Assembly (NCBI GenBank): GCA_946406115.1
Contig: OX291546.1
Span: 11,773,019 to 11,837,018 of the forward strand
Direction: 5' to 3'
DNA: 64,000 bases
Source of the DNA: Apoda limacodes
Taxonomy: Eukaryota > Arthropoda > Insecta > Lepidoptera > Limacodidae
Of the stretch, positions 22,200 to 33,223 are shown piece by piece (positions within the stretch are counted from its first letter, which is position 1; each line of letters opens with the position of its first letter). The notes beneath the pieces were generated by a model that saw only the letters and a program-made list of their open reading frames with translations, did no database searches and was not told the origin of the DNA. The translations under genes were made by a program, and so were the position numbers.

Positions 22200-22818
22200 T
22201 TTATAATTTTAGATTTTATGATTCTTTCTATTGGCACCCTTAGTTTCTTCGAACTCACCAATCACTAAAGAATTACCCAGACAGAGCCATAGGCATGTAG
22301 TAATCTTTTATAACATAGCGCAAACCGCTAGGTCTAGAAATTTAGTTTTATATCACTCAGGTGGAAAACAAGCTAACAGTCCGCCTGATGGCAAGCAGTG
22401 GGAAATATATTAATATATAATAAATTATAATATAAATCGTTTATTGTTTCACTTTTAAACACTGCAGATATAAGATAAGGTTCTAATATTCGCAAAAACC
22501 ATCCCCTATGAAGGTAAAATAGGGGTTGGCTTGTGTGTGTATAAGCGTATTTTAACAACGCCTATATTAGTTTCACCTGTTTTATGAGCAAATCTTTCAA
22601 TCGTAATTTCGATCACTTTCCGGCTAGCTAGAACGCTCAAATTTTCAGGGAAATACAATACACCAATATTTACCGCCATTTTGAAACTTTTTATTTTGTA
22701 TAGAAATTAAGTACACATAATTCGTAGTCCTTTTTTAGTGATAAAGTATAAAATAAAAAAATATTATTGAAAACATTTAAAAATCTTTATATAAAAAATT
22801 TACTAAAAATTATAAAAT
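22200..22818. other. intergenic, CR1-tail scrap
   Basis: A CR1-like tail scrap on the - strand near 22350-22400 (atcactcaggtggaaaacaag, tccgcctgatggcaagcag). Otherwise AT-rich with nothing recognised. Confidence 0.4.
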
Positions 22819-22932
22819 AAGCCCCCATACATCACGGATCAAAAAAGCGTAAGCACTTTTTAGCTATCATTCAGTAAGAATATACAGTTAAAAAGTATCC
22901 ACGCTGTTTTGCTCCGTGATGTATGGGGGCTT
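22819..22932. mobile_element. 114-bp hairpin MITE
   Basis: The 32-bp ends are inverted copies with only two mismatches. The left end starts AAGCCCCCATACATCACGGA (22819) and the right end is its complement, finishing at 22932. The whole unit would fold into one hairpin. No convincing target duplication is visible. The class is unknown. Confidence 0.8.
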
Positions 22933-23195
22933 CCTGTAAAGTTGTTTCACAATTTTTGAGAAAACAGAGAAGAATATAGGATATGAAAATTCAGGTATAT
23001 CGGAATTCAGAATTTTATGTAGGCAATGTATTTATTACCGTGTTTAACCTTTTTGGAAAATTATATACTCTGTTGTATCCCAAAAGTATTAGGAATTTCT
23101 GCGTAAAAATCAAAAAGCTTTTTCTGTCAAATTCCGCACAGATAAGGTTGCAGCAAAAGGCTAGGGAAATATAAAAATGAATTATTTGCAAGACG
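22933..23195. other. sequence outside the left arm, no gene seen
   Basis: Has no counterpart in the inverted right arm. A 63-codon frame has no recognisable domain. Confidence 0.4.
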
Positions 23196-23283
23196 TTAAA
23201 CCATTAAGGGCTTGCTAATAGCGATATCCCTATTACTTCAACTATTACCTTAATTACCTAGCCTACCTACCTACCTTAATCAA

Positions 23284-23328
23284 CCACTGCGATAACTTTC
23301 AACGTTGGTCGATTAGGTAATTAATGAC
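23284..23328 (+). promoter_or_regulatory. conserved 45-nt block upstream of P450 gene 1
   Basis: Identical over 45 nt to 59552-59508 upstream of gene 2, while the sequence immediately 5' of it has been rearranged and 3' of it carries substitutions and indels. It lies about 100 bp before the start codon in both genes and contains the palindrome AACGTT. A cis-regulatory role is inferred only from conservation. Downstream, an AT-rich TATA-like stretch (aaaatatttaatatg) precedes the start. Confidence 0.4.
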
Positions 23329-23426
23329 CTTTAATTACCATATGTCTATATCACAAATTAACTAAAAAAAATATTTAATATGAGTTTATTTGGATTGTTT
23401 TCATTACAAAGTTTAGTGTCAACACG

Positions 23427-26400
23427 ATGGAGTTTAAGGGTGTCGTTCTACAGTCGATTCTCACCGCTGTAACGTTTTGTTTACTTGTGATGTATTGGAT
23501 ATTGCGTAAAAAATATGATCATTGGAAGAAACGTGGGATTCCGTATCTAAAGCCAGGACTGATTTTGGGAAACTTACAGTTCATGGGTCGCAGAAGTGTT
23601 TATGATTTATTCCACGAAATAAAGGAGAAATTCCGTGAAGATTATGTTGGGATTTTTCTATCCAGTCAGCCTGCACTAGTAATACAATCCCCGGAATTGT
23701 GCAAAGCAATCCTTGTCAAGGATTTCGATAATTTCCAAGACAGATATTTATGCCCTGGATACTTAAAACACGATCCTCTTGGTTCGTTGAACCTTTTTTC
23801 CTTAAAGGTATTTATATATTTCAAATGTTTTAATAAGTAGACTCTATATTTTGTTTTTGGTGTATCGTACTAAATTTTTTAAAAAATAACGCTTGTGAAA
23901 TATAAGTTAACTTTTCACCGATTAAAAAAAGGAAAATGCTCTTTATTCGTCATTATATATTGGTATATATTGTAGACCAAGTGATCAAAAATGGCTAAAT
24001 CAGGTTTATACATAACACGGTTTTGGCACAATTATCAAAGCTTAGAAAAAATAAAAAGATCTTTAAAAATATTTTTCTACCCTATTTAGGAATTTAAAAA
24101 ATTAAAGGTAAAGAAATAAGTAATCTCAATATACATATATTTGATATTTTTTCCTTGCCTCGCCATATTTTATTGAAACAATTATTTTGTAAATCTGGTA
24201 AATACAGGATGTTTTTAAATTTGCGCTATCTATCCTTACCTGTAAATAAATGTATTCAAAACAACCGTTTCATTACTTTAGGGTTTATGTACACTATTTC
24301 TAACTTGATAAAAAAGCAATTTCCGCAAGCTCACGTGAAGTGTAACCAATTTCACAAGTTGGTACCTATATCGTTATCGTTATTTATTTCTTTTTTTTTT
24401 CTTAACTTTTAGAGTCCCATGTGGTCTGACATGAGACATAAACTGACGCCCATGTTTACCACTGCCCGTCTCAAGATGATATCAGATCTCATGAACGAAA
24501 ATGCTAAGCAACTGGTAGGAAAAATACAGCGGGATTGTGTAGAGAAAAAACAAGTCATTTCCAATAAGGTAATTTATCAAGTAATAAATAAATAACGAAC
24601 ACAATTTTTTTTATGTATGCAATATATTTTTATATTATAATTTGTCGTAAAAAAAACATATATTTGCTTAAATAAAAAAAAAAATTTTGTTCTATTTTTT
24701 TTCAATATATTTTTTCTAATTCATTGCAAATCTCTGACAGCTCTGGCGCTCTAGTCTATGAATATTGTAACAACGAATGTACTTTTTTAGGAACTGTTCC
24801 ACATGTACACCAGCGAGACAGTAGCTTCTAACGTTTTTGGGCTTCGCACCAGTTCCCTTAACGATGAATATTCCCCCATTTGGGTAATTACCTGTCAGAT
24901 GCTTATATGGACCTTTCGAAGGGGAATGGAATTTTTATTGATTTTCTTTCTTCCCAAGTTGGCAGAGTTCTTGAGGTAAGATTTTTGTACCTACAGTTTT
25001 TTGTGTTGTTAAACTTTTATAAGTTATGTTACTCCAATTTGTAATACACTGACACATAAACTGCATGTAACCTATAAGATGAGTTTCTAACTTTATATTT
25101 TTTATTTATTATTATTATTTATTTACAACGTTATGTAAATCTCTATAAAAACTCATTCTGTACAGTTCAAAAATTCATTTAGTAATTTCGTTTAATTTTA
25201 TTTTAATAATAATTAATATTGGACATAATATTTTTATCACGACATATAATATAAATGCCATATAATGATGAAATTTTGTTTCTTGCATTTCGTACATATT
25301 TTAAGAGTTATAAAGTTTTAAAAGGGATATGTATAACAATTTAAGAGGGCCCCCAACGCGCATATACATTTGCTTTATGGGCGTTAAGCTGATATCGACA
25401 ATGTTACTCTCAAATAGAGCTCAGTTTTCAGTGGTAAAAAAATATTATAGATAGGCGTACGATTTAGCGTAAAAGGTGGAAAATAATTAATTACAGTTAT
25501 ATCACATAAGATATAAAAATTCTATTACAGTATTTTTTTAGCTTTATAGTTACTTGACATTTCATGAAATAAATTATGTTCCCGCTACTAGTTCATAATG
25601 AGTTATGAATTAAAAATAGAAAAACGAGAGGTTCGGCCGTTATTTTTTTAAAGCAATGTTTCTACAGATATTTTAAAACAAATACAATAATTTGCTAGCT
25701 AAAGAATGTAGAAAGCCGTGTTATTTTTTTCCAGTCTTAAACTTTCAATAGGACAGTGGAATCGATTTTAAAAACGAGCAGAAAACTGCACATTCAAGTG
25801 GGGCGCAGCCTTAAGTTTTGTTAAGTTTAGTGTCCGAAGAACGGAGGAGGTCAGAAAAATGTGCCGCACCCATCCCATGACTGACTTGCTGATCTTTGCA
25901 TATCATTTTCGATACACGCATCCAACTGGACTACAATCTCTGGCTAATGGGTTTAAAGTGTCTGGAATTGCTTTTAAAAAAGACCCCTGTTCGTTCTTTT
26001 CTTCTTGTGCTCAAACTTCCTCATCAGTCTATTGTCAGATCGTTGTTCTAATATATTATATTAAAAGATATTAATATTTAGCTAACCATATTTTCTCTTT
26101 TAATTTCAGACTTAAATTTTTTTCAAACGCTGCTTCGGAACAAATAAAGAAAGTGTTTCGAAGTGTAGTTGAAGATAGAAAAAAACGTGGAACCTTAAAC
26201 ACTGGCCAGCACAAAGATCTGGTCAGTCGTTTAGTAAATATGAAAGACTCGTTAAACCTTCCCGAAGGGTCACCTTCCGGTAAGTATATTAAGCATTTTG
26301 GTACACAAACATATATGTGACCTATGCCTAATAATATGTGTCGTCACGGTTTTGATACTCTAATTGTGATAACCAGCGACTAAATAAAAACCCATATCAT

Positions 26401-29400
26401 AATGTGGGAAACAGCCTCTTTTTACTAACCAGGCGTGACAGGTGATGACTCTATTGCTGCAACACTGCTTTTAAAACAGTTTATCTGGACTTAGATGGCT
26501 TTATATGTCCTATAATATGTCTAATATATATATATCAAAATGTTAAGAAAAATAAATGGTTTGTCTCGCGTTAATCTTGTAAATTGAAAAATAAAATGTA
26601 CTTTGAAAATACTTAAGGTGGATTGCACCATCTAACTTTGACGTTAACCAGCCATCAAAATGGAATTGTATAAAATTTGCAAATTCAGCTATTTTTTAAC
26701 CTAACCGATCCGTCAAAATTCATCAAATCTAGCTGATTAACTTCTAAAAATATCTGACCCTAGAATTTTCCATAAAATCTCCCCTTTTTGATTGACGTCA
26801 AAGTTAGTTGGTGCAACCCATTCTTAATCTAGCACTTTTTTTAATTAATTTGGTAGGTTTGTACACACTTAGTATTTTTATACCACTAAAATGACAATGT
26901 CCGCCTGGTACTAAGCGGGCACCGTAGCCCTATGGACGCTTGGCAACACCAGGGGCTCTACTCGCGCCATACTAAAGCTTTAAAGATCTAATCAATCCTT
27001 TTTTGAAGAAACCTATACTGTAGTGCCTGAGGAAATGTTGCCAGGGAGTTCATTCCACATTCTACAACCTAAGTGTTGCATTCACTGGAGGAAGTTGCTG
27101 TGAAAACGAAATAGCTACATATCAATAAGAAATACATATATAATCCATAGTAATATCAAAGTTCACATTAAAAAAAAACTCAGGTACTTCAAATTATAAA
27201 TGCGAACGTGTCTCTGTTTCTTACCTTTTCACGGTTAATCCAATGAACCAATCTCCGATAGAATTTGACAAGTTTATTGCGTTTTATTTTATATACGTAA
27301 TACTTTGCTTATAAGGGAATTTAGTGTGGACAATGCCGCGGGCAATAGCTAGTTATTCATGTTTTTAAGTTATAACAGTAAGTGTAAGTTCCTACGTTAA
27401 AAGACTAAACATACATTTATTTTACTTTGTTATTATAAACCATTACCCTAAAAAAATGTTGTATGAAACACCAGTGTTTTTTCTTTTAGAAATGGCCGAC
27501 GAATTGATGATGGGTCAAGTAGCAGTTTTCATTTTGGGCTCCGTAGAAACATCGTCCAGCACATTGACTTACACCATCCATGAACTCTCTCATCATCCGG
27601 AAATCCAGGTATATCTATGCGCCAAAGTCATAAACATGCTAATATCGTAAAATAAGAAGCCAGGATATTCAGGCTTTGGTAGTTACCTTATCCTGAAATA
27701 ACCAAACTGCCTATTACTTTGAGGATTTCGATGGCAAACTCTTTTTTTGCCATAATAAATAACATTTTTTACAAGAGTTGTTGCGTAGCCTAGCCCTGCC
27801 TGTCCCACTCTGTCCCTAAAGCTGGCTGCACAGTAAAAGTTGGTATTAGTGACTCTCTACCAACGCGAGGGGCGTGGATTCAATCCCCGCACAGAACAAA
27901 AAAAATTTTTTTCTTTTTTGCCTCAAAAAATTGCCTCTTTTGAATCTTACTGTTACTACAAAAACACAACATTAAAAGTAAAATTAAGTCAACATTATTT
28001 TAACAATTCCCTAGGAACCTAAACAGATCGGTATAAAAGCTGATAAGGCCCGTGCTTTCAAAGACCCGTGCTGTCAAAGACCCGTGCTGTCAAAGACCCG
28101 TGCTGTCAAAGACCCGTGCTGTCAAAGACCCGTGCTGTCAAAGACCCGTGCTGTCAAAGACCCGTGCTGTCAAAGACCCGAGTTGTCAAAGACCCGTGCT
28201 GTCAAAGACCTGTGCTGTGCATGGAAAGAGCCTGGGCTAAGGTAGGGCAGAGCATTAGTCCAGTTCTTAGTCTAATGTGTATCACTGGCTAATATCTTAC
28301 ATAAAAATGTGATTAGAAACTTAGATAGATGCATCTCTAAAACATTAATCCATGAATATATCTCTATATTTCTGTGACAAATTCATCTCAAAGACATGGA
28401 TCACGATGACATTTATTTATAAACATTAGAATAGTTAAGTACAGCCATATCGACATTTATTTTACAGGAAAAAGTTTATGCAGAGGTTATGGAAGCTTTC
28501 GAAAGATCGGGCAATGATGTACTGAGCTACGAAGAGCTAATGCAACTGAAGTATCTGTCTGCCTGTGTGTATGGTATGACTTGTTATATTTACTGATAAC
28601 CTTATTAATTAGTTTTGAAGCCGTAATTTTCTTTAAGAAGGGAATCATTAGATTTTTGAACAGATAGACAGCTCTGATGTCATTCGAGCTAAGCTGTATC
28701 AATAATATGATTAATGAACGAACAACTACAGTGCTACGCTAATGGCATCAGCGTAGCACTGGAGCTACGATCGACCGACGTCAAAGTTCACTGTCGATCG
28801 AGTACTAAATCAATCCTAACCAGAGCATTTTACAAGTAAATTATTAGTTTTTTTTTTATACCACTAAGGTGGCAGACAAGTTCGAGGTCCCCTGATGGTT
28901 AACAGTCACTGCAGCGTATGGATGCTTACAATACCTGGGCATTACTCGCGTGTTGCCAATCCTTCAAAAATCTTATAACTTCTTTCTTGAAGAAGCCCAT
29001 ATTGTAGTTCTCAGACTCATCAGTATAGTTACAGTTATCGGTATTTTTTGATAACCTTAGCTAATATACTTGTTTTTTTTTCAGAATCGTTGCGAAAATA
29101 CCCAGTTTTGCCGTATTTAGATAGAGTATGCATAGAACCTTACAAACTGAATGACAAGGTCACTATAGAAAAGGGAACTCCAGTGTTCATTAACCTTGTT
29201 GCAATACAAAATGACGAACGTAATTTCGAGAACGCTGACAAATGGGATCCGGATAGAATGTTGACCATGACTGATAATGATTGTCTTGATTACAAATACA
29301 TGCCTTTTGGGGTGGGGCCCCGATATTGCGTAGGGAAGCGATATGGTATGCTGCAGGTGAGGGCAGCTTTATCTCAAATCATCAGAAGGTATAGGATTGA

Positions 29401-29494
29401 GCCAGGGCCAGCGCCCTATAACATTAAAGCTGATCCCATGAGTATTATCCTAGCTCCAGATTGTGGTGGTGTCGTAAATTACGTTCCACGTTAA
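23427..29494 (+). CDS. cytochrome P450 (CYP3 clan, CYP6-like), gene 1
   Basis: Seven exons: 23427-23807, 24413-24568, 24791-24975, 26110-26279, 27490-27608, 28468-28573 and 29085-29494, all with GT-AG borders (phases 0,0,2,1,0,1), giving 508 codons, normal for a microsomal P450. An N-terminal membrane anchor (about residues 5-25) is followed by the proline-rich hinge GIPYLKPG. Helix C has WSDMR (W131, R135). The I-helix reads GSVETSS (314-320), where most CYP6 proteins have AGFETS. ExxR is E373-R376, and the heme motif is PFGVGPRYCVG with Cys454 as ligand. It is an ER-bound, NADPH-P450-reductase-dependent monooxygenase; the substrate is unknown. An upstream ATG at 23379 is out of frame, and the paralogue supports the start at 23427. 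It looks functional. Family name not assigned. Confidence 0.93.
26872..27115 (-). mobile_element. CR1-like 3' end in intron 4 of gene 1
   Basis: On the - strand it reads the GGAATGAACTC...GGCAAC tail of the CR1-like family, ending with the tggtataaa signature. A homologous copy sits in intron 4 of gene 2 (55930-56135), so the insertion predates the duplication. Confidence 0.7.
27820..27910 (+). mobile_element. tRNA-like SINE fragment in intron 5 of gene 1
   Basis: A tRNA-like 3' half with a B-box-like GGATTCAATCC (27876-27886) in a cgtggattcaatccccgcac context, followed by an A-rich run. The counterpart in intron 5 of gene 2 (near 55185-55245, opposite strand) reads gggattgaaccc, so it was present before the duplication. 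Confidence 0.5.
28049..28216. repeat. 16-bp tandem repeat, about 10 copies, intron 5 of gene 1
   Basis: Ten units of ccgtgctgtcaaagac (16 bp), nearly all identical; one reads cgagttgtcaaa. The homologous place in gene 2 (54960-54990, other strand) has a single unit, so the expansion happened only in this arm. Frames spanning it are artefacts of the repeat. Confidence 0.95.
28852..29005 (-). mobile_element. CR1-like 3' end in intron 6 of gene 1
   Basis: Starts with tataccactaaggtggcagac and ends in a stretch matching the CR1-like ORF2 end (cttcaaaaatcttataacttc, cttgaagaagcccat). A shorter related scrap is in intron 6 of gene 2 (53700-53785). Confidence 0.7.
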
Positions 29495-29600
29495 TGACAA
29501 TCAGTATTTATCTCATAGTTATTAAGTAATTAATACGATAAGGACTTAATCAAATGTTTAGTTAAAATATTTTAAAAAAAACCTTTAATATATATACTTA

Positions 29601-29606
29601 AATAAA
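29601..29606 (+). terminator. candidate polyadenylation signal of gene 1
   Basis: AATAAA 107 bp after the stop codon, the first canonical hexamer downstream. Further AATAAA-like motifs follow near 29690-29700. Confidence 0.4.
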
Positions 29607-29699
29607 TGTTTTTGGACATTACACAGCGCAAAGCTTGTGCTATGGATAACAGACAATGTAACAAATACATACTCGTATAATAATAAATTTTAAATAAAT

Positions 29700-29895
29700 A
29701 AATATTTTTGGACATTACACACAGCGCAATCTGTGTTTTTTTTTGTAAATACATACATATCATACATAAATACACCCAAAGTTAAGGAAAACACAATGTT
29801 TATTACATAAATATTTGTCCAGTGCGGGAATCGAACCCACACCCTCTGCACAACAGTCGGCCCCACTACCAACTATAGGCTACGAGGGAATCGAA
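29700..29895 (-). mobile_element. tRNA-derived SINE
   Basis: The - strand carries an A-box-like stretch (tagcctatagttggtagtgg, about 29884-29864) and a perfect-looking B box GGTTCGATTCC (29837-29827), then ccgcactggacaaatattt and an A/T-rich tail. It is not an intact tRNA gene: no cloverleaf could be drawn. Confidence 0.65.
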
Positions 29896-29899
29896 TATA

Positions 29900-30364
29900 T
29901 AACTATATAACTACACATTGATGGCATAAAAGGAATCAGCCCTCCTGATATTGAGTTGTTACCATAGATTATAGACGCTTGCAGCACTTTATATACAACC
30001 CATTATCCATTTATATGTATGTAAGATAGTTTTCGTTAGGCGAGTAAAGATCCGTCGATTTAAAAAAAAAATACTAATTTGAAATGATTAGTATGTTTAT
30101 TACTTTTTGCCATATTCGTGCACACAAGGTAATTGGTAACAAACTGGCAACTTCGTGTGTATTAGTCTTATGGTTTTACTAGAAAATGTTCGCAACCATT
30201 GCCCAAGAAATCCGCTAAAACCAAATAATCTTTTTTGTATATCCACTAAACAACACTGGCGTGCATAAATAAGTAGTCACTTAAATAGACGACAATATTT
30301 CCTCAACGACTCATGATACCTTTATGAACATTCAAGCGTATTTAATCACTTATTACATTTTATA
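29900..30364. other. arm sequence, no gene seen
   Basis: Downstream flank of gene 1, partly alignable with 52750-53100 in reverse. Confidence 0.5.
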
Positions 30365-30910
30365 TCTATACTTATATTATAAAGCGGAAAGATTTGATTG
30401 TTTGTTTGTTTTTTTGTAATGAATACGCTCCGAAACTACTGGACCGATTTGAAAAATTCTTTTACCATTAGAAGCCGGCATTATACCTGATGAACATAGG
30501 CTACTTTTTACCGCGGGAAATGCTTCATTCCTACGGGAAAACGGGTAATAGGACAATGGGTAGTAATCCTTCCGTACATTGTTAATTACTTAATTACGTA
30601 ATAACTTCCTTTTTCCCATAACTTCTAAACGCCTGAACCGATTGGGTTGAAATTTTATATGGGTATTTCGATGGTTTTCTAGATGATTTAAAAATACAAT
30701 TGGACCCAGTAGGTGGCGCTGCTGTTGGTATGTCAACTATTAAACGGCTTGACCGATTGGATTGAAATTTTGTATGTGTATTTCCATGGTTTCACAGACA
30801 CGAATGTGCCATTAAAGAGGAAAGATTTGATTGTTTGTTTTTTTTTCTATGATTGAGGAGTTGTTGTAAAAACGAAATTTAGGGCGGGCGAAGCCGCTGG
30901 CAGAAGCTAG
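30365..30910 (+). mobile_element. non-autonomous Helitron-like element with empty site in other arm
   Basis: Starts A|TCTATACTTATATTATAAAG and ends gggcgggcgaagccgctggc-agaagCTAG|T, with the GC-rich hairpin just before the end. The right arm (near 52755-52775, reverse strand) has the uninterrupted flank: ttttata joins directly to the t-taaaac flank. That fixes both ends and the A|T target. No coding capacity. Confidence 0.88.
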
Positions 30911-30999
30911 TGTAAATTAAAACTCTTTTGAATGTCCTTTTTGTTTCTTGAAGTTATCTTTACTAGTTTACGAAATATCGTTGTTTATGTTAGTGACTA

Positions 31000-31990
31000 G
31001 TTATTTCTCGTCAGTGTATATATTTGGGTGTACTGCAATCACTAAAACAAGACGTTTTACCATTTAAACGAAGGATTTTTGTGACGGAAATTTATACCAG
31101 ACAATTATAATTTAAATAAATACCCTGGAAAAATAAATGGAAAACAATATGGGATACGGTAGAAATATATTTGCGTATTCCAAATTCCACTCGATAGCAA
31201 CATCGCGGAAATCTATTTCTGAATTATTTACAATGTTGATATTATTATAATTTCAATTTTATAAGTCTTATACTTACCGTAAAACACTCAAATATAAACT
31301 AAAATGAATGGAAATAAGCCATTTGAGAACTTGCGAAAATCCTGGTTAACCCGTTTTGTCATTGAGAGCAGCTGTCCCTTTGTTAAATAAGCTCAGTCCG
31401 TCTACAACATTGTACTCGCACATACACGGAATACAAAGCGTCAATACATTTTCCTCATAGCAAATACATTCGGGAGATTCTCACGACCAGCGAGTAAATA
31501 AGCGTATGAATTTCGTGACTCACATACCTGGATTTTAAATTTATTTCTTTATTTTTTCTAGACTAAACTATTTAATTTCAAGTGTATTCATAGTGACTAG
31601 TGAATCACTGTAGCCAAAGAGAAAACATGCGTAGTTTAATTTATTTGTTTGTGTAAGAAAATTGTTATCTACTTTATAAAAGATTTATTAGTTTATCGAA
31701 ATTAACGATCTGTAAGTACTGTAAGCGACACAGTTTTCCTTGGAGTAAAAAGAGGTTTAAGGAAAATATTTTCTTTTTCACACACTTTTCAACCTTTTTA
31801 GTACAACTTAACACTGACAACGTAGAAGTTAGCGTAGGTCGTTGGAATTCGGTTCAAAGCAAGCACAAATTTAACATTTTTACATACATTACGTATCCAA
31901 GTACTAATACTTAGCAATTTGATCATAAATTATTACTAATATAATTTATATATACATAAAAAATAATAAATTAATATTTTGTAAGTAAAT
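31000..31990 (-). repeat. LTR-like region of left-arm Pao/BEL element
   Basis: Aligns in reverse with 51660-52640 and in part with 15820-16060. It lies directly downstream of the Pao/BEL pol remnant when read on the - strand, so it probably contains the 3' LTR. Exact LTR ends could not be set. Confidence 0.5.
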
Positions 31991-31999
31991 TAATATTTT

Positions 32000-32844
32000 G
32001 TAAGTAATTTTATATCGTGTTTCCTACATTTCCCACCCTACCAGCACTCAACCTCAATAGGTATTCTGGCGATACGCCCTCGGATCTCTTAAGGGTACTC
32101 TTAAGGGTAGCAGTCCGTACTAAGACCACTCGCATTCGACCGTCCTTTCCGGGAAGCCTTAATAACACCACGCTGCCAAGTACCACGGGGCACATCAGGG
32201 TCTACAAGGAACACCAAATCACCTACTGCTAACGGCCGCTGCAGGTCTGTGTTTCACTTCCTCCGCGGTAACATGTCAGGCAAAATCACGCGTACCCACC
32301 TTCTCCAAAACATGTCGGCAAGGGCCTGAGATTTACGTCACTGTTTTCTTAGGACAAGATCGGAGTCATCGAAGGCTCCCAACACAGGTATGTTTGAGGA
32401 TGATCCGATGCGTCCACCAACACGGAGTACACCATGGTCATCAAGGATCGGCGATAAGGTAAGTAATCTACTACTTTAGCTTAAGCACCTACCATTTTTG
32501 ATTTCGTAAATATCGTCGCTGAAAGATTGACATTGCGAATATTTTATGAATAGGTTTTTTGCCCAGGCCATCAACATACATTCAAGGGTACGTACATGTC
32601 TCCATTTATTAATGAACTTTAAAACCATAGCTGTACTCCTCACCGGGCGTAACCGTGACGATAATCGACTAATATTAGGTATAGGTAATTTCTCACTCAC
32701 CATTTGTACTGATGATACACACTGAGCCTCATCATGACTAACGGTACTAGATGTCCCCTGTGTCACATCCGCTGGCAACGACTTCTCTTCACAGTACAGG
32801 AATTTATGCCCAAAAAACCACTCCTCCTGAAAAACTGTGACATC
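32000..32844 (-). pseudogene. Pao/BEL pol remnant, left arm
   Basis: Read on the - strand from 32844: a region reading SEKLPIPNISRLSSRLRPV and then KNLFIKYSQ (between RNase H and integrase), then LDDHGVLRVGGRI, then a jump directly to SNIPVLGAFDDSDLVLRKQ, LADMFWRRW and a C-terminal VGDLVFLVDPDVPRGTW (integrase tail). The integrase catalytic core between VGGRI and SNIP is deleted. Stops and frame breaks follow. The right arm keeps part of the missing core (49741-49965). The element's 5' part was split off by the LINE and resumes at 38472. Confidence 0.82.
32831..32844 (+). repeat. target-site duplication, left copy (LINE insertion)
   Basis: AAAACTGTGACATC, repeated at 38458-38471. The unoccupied site in the right arm reads aatgtgacatcgtagg on the reverse strand (49166-49185), confirming the duplication. 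Confidence 0.9.
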
Positions 32845-33223
32845 ATCATCATATCATCATCGCCATCATCTTGTGTATAATACTCTCCAAGTTCAAATTA
32901 TCTCAAGTGAAAAAGTGTATGTGCTTCAAGACAGCAATTCCTGTAGACGGCGGACGTGCGTGCACAGACGAGACTAGGTGTTTGTTGTGTTCTGCGTGTT
33001 TGCGCCTACAAAAGCAGCGCTTGAAGGTAGACGGTTTCCGCTTTTTCAGCGGTCTTGAGGAGGATTTAGCGGTAAGCGATTTTATTGTATTTTCTCGGCA
33101 TTTATTGCCACGGATCGCCGTCGTTTGTCGCTCTTCCAAGGGCGGCCCTTTTTGGGCCACCCCTTCAGACCCAGCTGCAGCCTGACTCGCATCAAGGGAT
33201 GCTGGTAGCAGCCATCTAGCGGA

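Noticed and set aside
23379..23426. Alternative upstream start codon for P450 gene 1
   Set aside because: The ATG at 23379 is out of frame with the P450, and gene 2 has no equivalent ATG. The start at 23427 aligns with 59405.
24155..24412. 85-codon open frame in intron 1 of P450 gene 1
   Set aside because: It ends at the intron's polypyrimidine tract and splice acceptor, and has no counterpart frame in gene 2.
28049..28216. Short regularly repeated units resembling a CRISPR array or a repeat protein
   Set aside because: Units are directly adjacent with no spacers, lie in a P450 intron of an animal genome, and the paralogue has a single unit. It is a microsatellite-like expansion.
29815..29895. 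Functional tRNA gene on the - strand
   Set aside because: A and B box-like sequences are present, but no cloverleaf can be drawn and it carries a SINE-type tail.
32010..32232. Opposite-strand open frames around the Pao/BEL end
   Set aside because: The - strand reading matches the retroelement tail; the + strand frame is a shadow.
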